From Albula goreensis (taxonomy: Eukaryota; Chordata; Actinopteri; Albuliformes; Albulidae): DNA of 64,000 bases. Below, piece after piece: positions 1 through 12,200 of this stretch (positions are counted from its first letter, which is position 1; the number at the start of each line of letters is the position of its first letter). The stretch is from assembly GCA_022829145.1 (NCBI GenBank), contig CM040746.1, positions 27,278,832 to 27,342,831 of the forward strand, in the 5' to 3' direction. Under the pieces are notes generated by a model. The model did not search any database, was not told the DNA's origin, and saw only the letters and a list, made by a program, of their open reading frames with translations. A program made the position numbers and the translations under genes.

Positions 1-1013
1 TCCTCTGAAGCTGGCTCCTTAGACAGCACCCAGATCAATTGTGAGTAGTTGTGTTTGCTGCCCAAAATCCAAAAATCTATCAGCTCTAATATACCATTCT
101 GTCCCATTTGAGTAACATAAAGTGGTTGTTACAGAATCAGTACCAGTCATTTATAACTCAGTTAGTTTAGATTTTCATCTTGGATCATGACAGACTGAAG
201 TCAGAATGAAAAAAATCTTTCATTTTATTCAAAAATTGTTCCAAACTGGGAGTGTCTTTTGTGTCAAATATCATTAATACTTATTCTGCCACACTGAGTG
301 GTTGCTCTGGGAATGCATGTGGATTGTATTAGCCTGTACAATGCTGAGTTCCATAAAAGTGAGGACACAGAGATACAAGTTTGGCTGTAAGATCATCCTT
401 TGGCAGATTACTGATGGTACTCTGGCTTTGAGTCTCAGAGTTCAACTGGCAACCTTATTAATAGCATTTCTGCAACTGTGGATGTGTTTGTAGTTTTCAC
501 TTTGTAGTATGTGTGCATATATTTAAATAATTTTGAAAGTATAATATTATATTTTTATATAAATAAGTACCAGTGTGGTGAAGTGGCATGTGCAGTTTTA
601 TCAGGGATATCAGCCGTGTATCTGCACTTAAACCTGAGGTACCATCGTGTACAGAGATAATACTATGACAACATACACCTCTGGACAGAATTATTTCCTA
701 CCTAGACTTTCAAGAGTTATCCCAGAAAAGATTGTTTCTGACAAAGTAATAAAAGGAGCAACATTTTTCTGTACATCATACAACCAGCATACAAAGCTAT
801 GATTTCTTTTGTCCTTATGCCACAGAAGACAAACAAATCACTGTGATTTCCTTTGAAGTTGGCCCTTGGACAGCACCTAGATGAACTGCCAGTAGTTGTA
901 ATTGTTGCCTAAAATCCAGCAATCTCTCAGCTGTAATGTACTGTTCTGGCTTTTTTGAGTACCACTTAATATAAAGCGATTGTTTCAGGACCAGCCCTAT
1001 TCATCTTTAACTC
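1..1013 (+). repeat. Diverged direct repeat, two copies (1-170 and 849-1013)
   Basis: Bases 1-170 and 849-1013 align along their whole length in the same orientation: both begin 'tcctYtgaag', continue through 'gacagcacc-agat', 'agtagttgt', 'aaaatcca' and 'cagct-taat', and end at 'taactcaRt'. Many substitutions and small indels separate the copies, so the duplication or insertion is old. The first copy starts at the window edge and may extend upstream. I do not recognise the family. The DNA between and after the copies, up to about 2040, shows no exon and is presumably intron of the PP2A subunit gene. Confidence 0.7.
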
Positions 1014-2040
1014 AATACCTGTGACTGATTTCAAAAGAGGAAATCTAAAGCCTTCACCCATTTACCTTCAAATCTGACTGGGTGATTGAACTCAGCTGAA
1101 AGAAACATTCCCTTTCTGTCTCTTAAGAGCTATGTGGCATTTTAGATGCTGTGCATATAACTGCAAGTGCTATTAAGTGATATTAATAATTATACTGAGC
1201 CTGCCACTGGCTGAACAAATATTACTACTTCACAACATGCTTTGTCATTTTCATGTGTTTTGACTGCCTTACAGAGAGATGATTCTATCTGCATACAGTG
1301 CATGTCACTTTACTCAAATACATCTTTTTACTCTAAAATACTGCCATGCAGAACTAATTTGAGCAATTTTTGTCAATGATATTTTTGCAATGGTTCATTG
1401 TGGTGGATAACTAAAATGCCAAGAGAGTTGTTGGGCTCTTCATTAGAGTAATGATCGAGGATCCTGGACAGACACACATGTCAAAAGAACAGAAATAGCA
1501 GTTAGTGCTGTTGTGTGGCCTGTCCTGCTACACTGAAAAACGATGGTTTTCAGTGAAGTGATGCACCCCATTGGTAGCCAGTGCAGACCGTGGCCGTTTG
1601 GTCATGGCATTAACTATGGACGTCAGAGTGCAGTCAGCATGGATTGGGTGCCTGCATTCTGCATGCACTTACTGCATGAGGTGTACTCCTGTGACCCAAA
1701 GATTCAGAGTGCATCTGGTGGGGCTCAATGTGAAGGGAAACTGGCATGTGGCAGAATCCACTTCAGGGGAAGGCATGTGGGTGCAATAGATAGAAGATTC
1801 TAAAAGTGATTAAATGCAACAAAGAGCTATCTTTAATCCTTTTTCTTATGGAAAGATTCAAGTGAACCATGCACAATATAGCTGGTTGTTCGTAGTTTAA
1901 AAATGTATGTTATTGAATTTTGCTATAAACATATTATTCTCCTCAAACATATTCAAGCAACCTACAGTGTTGTAAGGACTTGAAATAGGATTTTTTTTGC
2001 TTTCTAGGAAAAACAGAAAAACTATAAGCTTAGACTCTAT

Positions 2041-2302
2041 CCTTAGTCTAACCCTCTCCATAAAAACCAAGCCCTGGATTCAGTCCATGCTTAGTCTAAC
2101 CATCTCTTTATCAAAACCACATCCTGGATTAAATATACCCTTCATGTAAAACTTTCTCTATCAAAACCACACCCTTGATCATCTTCACCCTTAATCTGAC
2201 CCTCTCTTAATCAAAATCATGTCTTGGATCAGCTGTACTCTAACTGTCTAACCCTTTCTCTATCAGAACGGTACCCTGGATTAGCTGTGCCCTTAGTCTA
2301 AC
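2041..2302 (+). repeat. Diverged minisatellite, about five ~50-bp units
   Basis: Five imperfect units of about 50 bp follow each other. Each has the pattern 'ttagtctaaccctctct', then 'atcaaaaccacacc', then 'tggat', then a 12-15 base variable part ending 'accc'. The array stops about 27 bases before the splice acceptor of the exon at 2330, so it fills the region where the branch point and polypyrimidine tract would lie. Confidence 0.8.
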
Positions 2303-2526
2303 AGTGTAATGCTCTGGCTCTTCTGACAGATGCCCCGGTGGCAGAGCTGCATGATCTCTTCTGTAAGAAGCTGCAGCAGTGCTGTGTACTCTTTGACTTC
2401 CTGGACTGTGTGGCTGACCTGAAGGGCAAAGAGATCAAGAGAGCAGCCCTCAATGAGCTGGTGGAGAGTGTGGCCACCAGCAGGGGCGTCCTCATCGAGC
2501 CACTGTACCCTGAGGCCATCAAGATG

Positions 2527-2712
2527 GTGAGAGCAAGAGGGAGGGGGAAGGGAGAGAAAAGGAAGCAGGAAGAGAGGTATAGAGGGAGAAAGGGAAAGGG
2601 TGAGACAGAAGAGAGAGAGAGAATAGATGGAAGAAGAGGAGATGAAAAAAAGACCAGATTTGTGGAAAGATGGGTGGATGGATGGAGGGAAGAAAAGGAA
2701 AAGATAAAAACA
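2527..2712 (+). repeat. Polypurine (GA-rich) tract
   Basis: Directly after the donor of the 2330-2526 exon, roughly 180 bases are almost all A and G (blocks such as 'gagggagggggaaggga'). This produces a spurious open frame rich in R, G, K and E. Such tracts can form triplex DNA; here it is only a low-complexity intronic repeat. Confidence 0.75.
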
Positions 2713-3988
2713 TACGTTTCATGGATTTATGAAATATGAATCCCTGGGCAGTAGTGTTTGTAGTGACTGCAGTTAGATACCCCAGTTCTGTGTGATTCTG
2801 GGTAGTTTATGATTGCGCATTAAAGCAGGGTAGTGTATTGGTGCACTACTGAATCAGCGTCTCCCCCTCTGCAGATCTCAGTGAATATCTTCCGCACGCT
2901 CCCGCCCAGTGAGAACCCAGAGTTCGACCCAGAAGAGGATGAGCCCACATTGGAGGCCTCCTGGCCACACCTCCAGGTACTGCTGGTGTCCAAGTCTTTA
3001 CCCATCCACCATAACCCACTCAAATGGCCATGATAAAATGAGTTTAGGTTTATGTCAAATCATAGATCTTGGCTCTCCCTGTCTCCCGGTATGGGAAAGT
3101 TGGGGATATAGGTCTTATATTAAGTGTTCTATTGGGATATAGGTGTTTCATTAAGTGTTATTGGGATTGTTTGATGGATTCAGATTCAGAAAACTTTTGC
3201 ATGTAACCAATTAAGTGCAGAGGAAATAAGGTTGAGGACAAAATAACAATATGGAGCAACCTTATCAGATGTCTGGGAAGTTCAGCAATCTCTTGGCTAA
3301 AGAATTACAGCATTCTTCTTCTCTGAGGTGTTCTTTGCTGAGATATGAGGTTTGCGGTTTTATACAGTAATCTCAGTCTGAATTTGGACATGTTGTTCTG
3401 CTGTGGTTCCTTCAGAACTTACACGGTCACCTGAATAATTTCATTTTGTTATTAGGCACTGAGTTTGTGGAGAAATATTGAATGGTTTCAGTTTGGAGGA
3501 TTCACCTTTCAGATAACTAATATGATTGGTCCAAGATTTATTTCAGCCTTGATTCCTCTAGGTAAGCTTGTCTGGCTGGGTTCCTAGCTGTTCAGTACAC
3601 GTGATTAAAATGTGACAAATGCATGGTCGCTATTTCTGTAAAAGTTCTGCTGCTGCCAAAAATACAAAGCTACCATTTGTCCCAGTGTATGGGTGGTGCA
3701 CATTTTTAATGTAGTATCAGTGGAATAATTTCAGCATTTGAAAAACAAACAATATGAAAATATTTAAAGACCTCCATTTTGATCTCCCTTTCAGCTGTTA
3801 TTTTTTCACCGCATCATCTGTGCATGTCTCTTATCTTCACTCTGTGTCACTTGCCTGTGTGTCAGTTGTTTTATGTGTTCTGTAGGTCTCCCCTGTCTAT
3901 GTTTTTTTTCATGTATTTCATATGCACATGCTGGTGTGAGTCAGAAATCAATCAATCTTCAACTGACTTTTACCAATGGTGACATATT

Positions 3989-3994
<6 letters not shown>

Positions 3995-4032
<38 letters not shown>
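3995..4032 (+). repeat. (TG)n microsatellite
   Basis: Uninterrupted TG dinucleotides in the intron between the exons ending at 2976 and starting at 4552. The rest of that intron shows no exon-like segment. Confidence 0.9.
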
Positions 4033-4033
<1 letters not shown>

Positions 4034-6519
4034 ACATCATGACAGCTCAGGTATGGCAGCAGATAAAGTCAGGAGCAAATTTTGTAAAGTTTGTTTGATT
4101 TTAAACATACACCTGTCATAGCTATGTCATTAAGGTAGTTAAATGCATACATATTTTTAGTAGAATTGTTTTACTATGTGTCTTGTGCAATTATATTTAC
4201 CTACAGATAGTGGTAGAATGATGGTAGAACAACATTGGCATGCTCACAACCCGGCCTGAGACCACCTGGCAGATAAGGAGCCATCATTTAGAGACTTCAC
4301 CATGTTTGTTTATCCTCCAGCCCTCCAACTCAGAGAGACAGTGTCTAGAGACAGAATTGACACCAAATGTTTACCAAATGTTTACAAGAGTGGCAATTAT
4401 TATTATATTGTTTCTTCCAAGGACCCTGGGACATGAATTTGGCTAGTGACCATACTGAATGGTGTTTTCAGTCATTATAAAATGTTGACATAAAAAAAAT
4501 GTGTGTGTGCTGTTGTTTGAGTCACTCTCCCCTTTGTCTCTCTCTTTCCAGCTGGTGTACGAGTTCTTCCTGCGCTTCCTGGAGAGCCCAGACTTCCAGC
4601 CTTCAATGGCCAAGCGCTATGTGGACCAGAAATTTGTTTTACAGGTGTGTGTGTGTGCAAGTGTGTGTGTGTATAATTGTAAGTGTGTGTGTGCTTACAT
4701 GTTCTTGTCGCATCCACATTTTAAACTCAATCATATTGAAAGGTTTATGAGAAGAACAGTAACCCAGTTTAGCCTGTGATTACTTAATCTTTGTCTGTTA
4801 ATGCACTTGAAGCTTGAAAACTGTGGCATATTTACTCTGATGGCTGTCTGCAAATGTCTGTCTGTCTATCAAAGCTTCTCTATCTGTCTGTGCTCAACTG
4901 TGTCTGTGTTTCTCTGTGTCTGTACCTGTGTTCATACTGTACATTTGTGACTTATTCTGTGTTGCTGCTGTGTGAATCTGCACATCTGTGTCTGACTACA
5001 TTTGCCTATGCCTTCTTTTAGCTGCTGGAGCTATTCGACAGTGAGGACCCACGAGAGAGGGAGTACCTGAAGACCATCCTGCACCGTGTCTATGGCAAGC
5101 TGCTGGGGCTTCGGGCCTACATTCGCAAACAGATCAACAACATCTTCCTCAGGTGAGGAGAGAAAACCACTTTCATGGCACTCACCTGGTCTTGGAAAAA
5201 TCAAACCATTCCTCAACAAAAGATGGTATAACTTTTAGAATGTGTTCAATTATATAGAATCATGGGTTTCTCATGGAAGAGAAGGAAATTTTGAAGTTAG
5301 AAAAATGATTTATTTACCATAAAATAATAAAATAATAACATTTTCACATAAATATTATGTGATATTTTGAATGTAATAAAGTTAAATTTTACAAGATTGG
5401 TTTGGATTGGTGCATTCTGTTGAGACAGTTCTCCAGTCTGTGGAAGTACTCCACTGTCTGGTATCGTATTCTGCTTGTGCCAGCGTCTGGAAGCCCTGCA
5501 GAGTGTCACATAATTAGCCATATCATTGATCTGGGAGGAAGGGATTCAATCGGCAGGTTTATTCACATCTTCTCATGTACTAGTGACCTCTACTGGTGTG
5601 TAAAGGTCTTGCAGTCTACTTGAATGACCTGTGCATGAATGCAGTGACTCTGTGCCAGTTTGCTGGGTGACTGTTTAAAGGCAGCTACCAGTCTTGGAGG
5701 GTAGCATGTACTTCTCTTTGCAGTCTGAATGTGAGTTTCCCAGTTCTTTTGGGTCCCTTAATATAAAACAATTATTCTGTTTAATTGACAAATAATTCTG
5801 CATGGCCTTCAGCAATTATTTACAACTAATAACAGCTTGATAGTTGATGTTGTTTTTGCCTATACAAACATAATTTCATTTTCAATAAATGTATAGCTTA
5901 TAAATAATGGTATTAACAATTACATTAATTATTAATAAATAATATTTCAGGAAAAAGACACACTACTGTAGATGGGGCTCAGTTCCAGTCAGCCCATACT
6001 TGGTCATGCACACTCAGGCTACAAATATTAGCACTGAACAAACACTCTGCCTCTACAGATAATCCACTCTACATATAGACACATATACTGCTGTATGGCA
6101 ACCTCCTCCTCCACATGCCAGTATATTTTGCAATGTTGAGGCAGTTTTGTGAAACTGTTTAAATTTATGGTGCTACAAATTGAAATTTTCCTTGATGAAA
6201 AGAGTACTTGTTAGTGTAAATTCAATTGAGACATGTTTTATGCATTTTAAAGGAATTGTAGTTAAAGATTACTACAATGATTGTGCAGTTTTAATGGTTA
6301 TTTTATATTTAGCAGTAATTTGTTTCAGTGTTGAGTTAGAGTACTTACAGAAAAGTAGCAATATCTTACTGTAGATTATGTATTGTAAAAATATTGTAAT
6401 GTATATTGTGTTACGAAATCCAAATTCCCACCTTTTATCCTCTGATGAAGCAGAATAAAACAAAGACTCATGAACATGAGCAACAGTACATGTGTACTGA
6501 GAGCATATGCACTTTTCTA

Positions 6520-6612
6520 GAATAAAGATAGATAGAGATTTTCTAGATAGATAGATAGACAGATAGATAGATATATAGTTACTTTATTCATCTCCTTGGG
6601 GAAATTCAGGAA
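6520..6612 (-). mobile_element. 3' end of a fish non-LTR retrotransposon with (ATCT)n tail
   Basis: On the minus strand it reads '...gaatttccccaaggagatgaataaagta' followed by ATCT/GTCT tandem repeats. The combination of 'gaatttcccc...ggatcaataaagta' and a tetranucleotide tail is the common 3' end of fish LINEs of the Rex type. Only this terminal piece is visible; 5' truncation is normal for these elements. The family assignment is from memory and approximate. Confidence 0.55.
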
Positions 6613-8279
6613 TAAATCTAAAGCATTTCATTCCGATCTGCCAGTGGCCTTTCTAGTTTTTTGAAGTTACTAATATGTTATTACAATAACAAAACTAACA
6701 AAAAGCTAACAAAAGCGCTCTGATGTTAACACAGCTATTTTATGGTGAGAAAATCCAGAAATGCATCTGTTTCAGTGGTGCGCGTTTTAAGCCTTGGCCT
6801 GAACAGTCATCTCTGTTTGCCATGCTGCCTTTGCTTCCCTTTGGGCCCCACTTTGTGCCTGTGGCAGAGGGAGCCCATGTATATGGGAGTCTCTGTCTGA
6901 GAAGTAAGGGGGGGCACCCTTGGAATCATAGAATGATAGCATGTAGCAGTGATTCATTTGGCTGCAGTGTTTCACCATCTTCATTGCAGAGCTCAGAAAT
7001 CAGCGACAGACGATGTATGGTTAGCCCAGCTTGGCTCTTGTCCCCGTGAACCGACTGCAGTAGCTTTGACCTTGTGGTCCTAGCCAGGGCCTTAAATCAC
7101 CAGTAAATTGGCACATTTTCAAATGCTCAGGTGGCCCCCATTTCTCCACCTCAACTCACGTGTGTTGAGCACTCAGGCATGTAATGGCTGCCATGCACCT
7201 CCCTGGGGGATGTGATGTCGTACTTCTGTGTGGTTTAGATGAGCGTCCCCTACATACCTCACTGAGGAAAAACATCTCCATTATGTCACCGTTAGTATAT
7301 TCTCTGGTTAATAATGAGAATAGTATTCAGAATTTTCTCTGTTTTTCTGTTGTTTTTATGATTGATGTTTATAGTAAGACAGTGTTTTGCACTGCTGTTT
7401 TGTTGATGAGAACATTTCCCTGCTCTTGCTGCTGTTCTAGGTTCATCTATGAGACTGAGCACTTCAATGGAGTGGCTGAGCTGCTGGAGATCTTGGGCAG
7501 GTAGGGGCTGGACTGCATGGGCCACATCATTAACATGATAAAACACACAGTAAGTGGACATAATCACCCACAGGCAGGTCATACAGGCAGATCTCTCCTT
7601 TCCTTGCTGCTGTTGTGAGCAGCAGCTCAGCGAAAGTTAATCAAATAACATATTGCTTTCCTGGGATCTCTATGGCATGATAAATATATACATTTGCATA
7701 TCACTGTTACTATAATATAAAGCATACAACAGAAGAACCATAAATATTCTACACAAGCACACACATGCACACATGCCTATTCTTTGAATGTAAACCGTAA
7801 GTGCAGTGGAACTTGTGAAGCACAATGCATTTTCAAAATTTTTCCTGACCTGGGTATCCAGCAGAAGATCTGGCTTTCTCCAAATCTAGACCATATCAGT
7901 GTTGGGTAGAACTGAATAATGGTTTTGGTTAGCAGGACTTCCCTGCCCCTACAGTCATTAGTGTCCCCTATGGTCAATCTGACACCTGTGGTGCACCTGT
8001 GCCCCTGTGTAAGAAGCCCTTCTCCTAGACAGGAACTGCTCACCTGGTGGAGAGCAAAGATGCCTCTCATGTTATCAGAAGATGTTGAAATTGATGGGAT
8101 AGGCATAACTTCAACTTTCAGATTAGGGGAAAATGGGCAATGAAAAATGTCCACAATATGAAACCATACGTTTTTATTTTAAAAAATATTTTGTAACCCG
8201 CCTGATATGTGAAAGTTATTTTCGGTACGTTATGAACTGTTCAAATATCAGTTCGGCAGGCATCTAAAAATGCAAAAGT

Positions 8280-8810
8280 GAGACTGAAAAGGAAAAGTGT
8301 ATTTGAGAGTGATAGAGATGGAGAGGGGGAAGCAGAGCCCGTGAGTCAGTGTGCGGGAGGGGGTTTATATTCACAACGTATTTATAGCGCCACCCACATG
8401 TTCCGTCCGTTACATAGAGATGTGTACATTCTCCCGGGAGAGGAACAGCACAGGAAAGGGGGGTTTAGATGAATCGGAGAGAGGGGGTAAGGTGAGATAG
8501 GGGAGAGAGTGAGTGAAGGCCGGAGAATGAAAGAGGAGGATCCTTGGAAGGAGAGAAGAAAAAGAAAAGGAACCGTGAGGGTTAACGCCAGAAGAGGGGG
8601 TGGACAGATGACAAGAAGTCAAAACGAAGAGATAGATGGCAGGAACTGCACAGCTTGAGGGAAGAAGATGATGGGGGGCGAGATTTCAATAGACTGACTC
8701 CTTTAATCTCCTCATGGAGATGTGAGAATAAAGCTATTTGGAAAGAAAAGGAGGGCAGGCTTAAAGCAGAAAGGTGGAAATGAGACAGGTGGGGGTGGTT
8801 AGACGAGCCA
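8280..8810 (+). repeat. Long purine-biased intronic segment
   Basis: About 500 bases with a strong A+G excess on the plus strand, densest from 8440 to 8810 (for example 'ggagagagggggtaaggtgagataggggagagagtg'-like runs), lying just upstream of the exon at 8925. It is not simple enough to be one tandem repeat. Reading frames across it on either strand are compositional artefacts. Confidence 0.6.
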
Positions 8811-9045
8811 AAGCGGGGAAATGTGAGAGTGAATATATACACAATGCTCACCCAGGCAGGTAATATCCCTCTTTCTTCTTTGCTTTTCTTCATTCTTCTG
8901 CTCCCTCCTCCTGCTGTCCCGCAGCATCATCAATGGATTTGCTCTGCCTCTGAAGTCGGAGCACAAGCAGTTCCTGGTGCGAGTGCTGATCCCCCTTCAC
9001 ACCGCCAAGTCTCTCTCCATCTTCCACGCACAGGTCAGTGCCAAT

Positions 9046-9290
9046 AACACACACACACACACACATACACACATGCTCACAGAGCCACAAACACACACAC
9101 ACACACACACACACATACACACATGCTCACAGAGCCACAAACACACACACACATACACACACAGAGCCACAGACACACACACATGCACACAGAGCCACAT
9201 ACATACACACACACAGACACAGAGCCACAGTCACATACACACACAGAGCCACATACACACACACATGCACACACACAAACACACTAAAGC
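9046..9290 (+). repeat. Compound (CA)n array with a higher-order unit
   Basis: CA runs are interrupted at intervals by 'cacagagccaca', giving a higher-order repeat in which the interruption recurs about seven times. It starts 13 bases after the donor of the exon ending at 9033. All open frames across it (Thr-His on plus, Cys-Val on minus) are repeat artefacts. Confidence 0.9.
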
Positions 9291-9299
9291 ACAAGTACT

Positions 9300-12200
9300 A
9301 ACATCGTAAGGAAGAACACAAACACACAGATAGACTCATGGAAATTGAGATACACTGGGGCACAGACATAAATATATAACTTAAGAAATCTCAGATACAC
9401 TGGAGTTCAAGGCACACAGAGATACATCCAAAAGGAAACACACATATGCTGGAGCACAGGCATACAGAGCTGGGTCCATAAGGAAGTACAGGCTGAGGAA
9501 CAGATGCTTGAAGGCTCAGACACATGCAGACTCACAGACATGCAGAGCCATGTACACACTGTCAGACATGCCTTTTTAAAGCAGAAAAAAGATGCACAAG
9601 ACCATTCAACAAACCTAACAAACACAGAGCCTTGGAGCACTGCATACTTGCAACAAGCGGCTGGTAGACACAGAGGCACAATTTGTCTCTAAACACAGAG
9701 TAGAATATTTTCAGTACATTTGTAAAGGTTTTTTTTACTGTTTCAATAAAGCATCTTAACCTAAAACACACCAGGTCTCTTGTTCACTGCTAAAGCTAAG
9801 GAGGGTCAGTAAAAATAAACTGAAACTTGCTCAGAACAGTATAGTTATTGTTTCACACCTACGCAGAGACAGTACTGTGTCCCTTCAGTGGAACTAATGA
9901 GTGTTTAAAAAAAGGCCAGTCACAAACGCAGTGTGGTGGTCACAAGGTTCTGCAGGGAGATAAGAGAGCCCACTGCTGAAAATCAATGTCATTGTTCTGT
10001 GAACAAGGGGGCTAAAACAGGACGGGAGCACCTAAAGTTAACTGGAGCTGCATTGTAAGGAACTAGTTACCTTTTACATTTTAGTACTTGTTATATAATG
10101 AATTTACCTTATGTAGGATTCAGAGGGTGTATCATAAACAAACTGCATCTTTTGGAAACTGTTTTGTGAGAATTATCGAAGCTTTCCAGGGAAGCTCTCA
10201 CGCAGCACCCAATGCCTGCCTGGAGTCATCAGCATTTGTCTTTTAGTCTGACTCACAATTAAATATGTGTTACTTTTTTCTCCACAGTTTTGTCGATTGA
10301 TTTTTTATATGAGGACAACTTCACACCATTTACTAACACAATACACCAGATACACATGGTCCTTGTAAAACAACAATTGTTTGTATTTGATATTATCAGT
10401 ATACATGTTCAGTTCACCAGGCTATACTTGTGCATGACCACTAGAGGGCATGTGCGAATTGTATGATAAAACACATATTAATAATAATAAATCACTCCTC
10501 CTAGTTCTGACTTGGATTTTTCTTATTTTCTTCATTCACATTTAGATCAAGTAGTTAATGCTTATGTGAGGTGGAAAAAAAGAAAAAAATGAAAATCAAA
10601 CTGAAGAAAGACTGAAGAGGGAAATGAGAATTGAGAGAAAGAATTGAAGAAGAAGAGGCAGAAAAGTAGGTATAATGATAGACCTGGAGGGGAAAAAGAG
10701 CATGGCAGCATGAGAAGAACGTGGCTTTGAAAGTAAAGGGAGGTGAAATGGTCAGGCTTAGGTCTTTACAGTGGAACATCGAGCAGTGCGTTGTGACATC
10801 ATTAAAGATGCATCATTTCTGTGAGCAGCTGTGAGTGGGAAGATAGTTTTAAGGGCAGGCATCACAATCGCACGAGCCGATATGGAGGCCGGACTGTATG
10901 AGCCCAGGCTGTGCTGTGACTCATATGGTATAGTACATTAGATCAGCCATCCAGCCTTCTCTTAAGAAACCCTGCACCCTCCATCATTAATGCTGCTAGA
11001 TGCTACTTACCTTTTAAAATGCTGTTTGTAATGCATAACAAGGAAATACACAATGCTGTATCCTTTCTTTTGAAATAGAAATATCTATGGTAAAATATGT
11101 ATGGTGTATGACAGTGTGATTCTTACAAGACTTTGATTCACTTAAGCAGTATAATTGAGAATGTGTCTCTGTTTGTCCCAAAGGTTTGTGTCATAATCAG
11201 CTTCTGATCCATGAGGCCTAAAGCAACAACTGTTTTGTCAGGGTTCTCAACACAGGTCATCTGCTGTTGGCTGCTCTATTTATAAAGATCCCACCAGTTT
11301 GTGTTGAGGGCCTAAATGCTGCTAAGAAAATGAGTTTCCTTCACCTCAAGCCCTGCTTCTGCAGATGGCTGCTCAAGCTCCTCTGAGACTCATGTAATGC
11401 AGCAATGGTAAAGGATTAATTGTTCCGCTCATTGCTGGAGTGCCACATACATTGCAATCACAGGGTGCTCTGTCACACATTTCCAAATGTAGTTGTGTGT
11501 CTGTGTGCGTGTATGCATGTGTTTGATTTTATGTGTGTGTGCATGTGGTTGTGAGTTTGTACAAATGAGACAGCCATTATCTGTGTTCCTGTGGTTATAT
11601 GATTACCCTTTTTGGGATGTGTTCACTGTCATGTATGGGAGTCTGTCGATCTGCACTTGGTGTGTGCCAATGAGTTTATATATATATTCAATGTGTGTGT
11701 TCAATGTGTGTGTATGTATGAATGGCCACTGTATGTATGTGTGAGAGTGAATTTTCCACAGAAGAGCATACTCTTAGCTTTGAAGAATTCACCTGCCCTA
11801 CATTTCCCTACTCAACCCCCCACGGCTACCTGCCCATGCATTATTCAGGCCTGAACCAGGAGTCCGCAGGGTGTGGGGAAAAGGGGCTGTGTGTGGCCTC
11901 TGCAGAGTATTTATACACACACCAAGGTTACCGGGGGCGGTCACTCCACCAGCCTAAACCCACTGAAACTGTTTACCCAGCTAGTTCTGAGCATTTCACA
12001 CTTCAGCCTGCTGACGCTGTCTACCTGATGCCCCCAACATCGGTCCCAGAATCAGCTTAATCACAACTGATCACGACTGTGACCACTGTGTGAAAAAATT
12101 ATATTTATGTGAGGCACATTCCCTCCATGAAATGGCCAGGAAACAACCTGGCTGATGCTTAGGGTGACAAAAATGTTGAACTGTGTAAAATTTACTTCCT

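Noticed and set aside
2338-2739. 133-codon frame starting in the first visible ppp2r5b exon
   Set aside because: It is the true exon read through its donor into the GA-rich intron; only 2330-2526 is coding.
7777-8154. 125-codon minus-strand frame in a ppp2r5b intron
   Set aside because: No recognisable motif, no splice context and no coding-like pattern; probably chance.
9038-9309. Open frames of Thr-His or Cys-Val repeats
   Set aside because: They are translations of the CA/TG microsatellite on either strand. The same applies to the frames at 17432-17895, 18506-19218, 20496-20789 and 38872-39242 wherever they cross repeat DNA.
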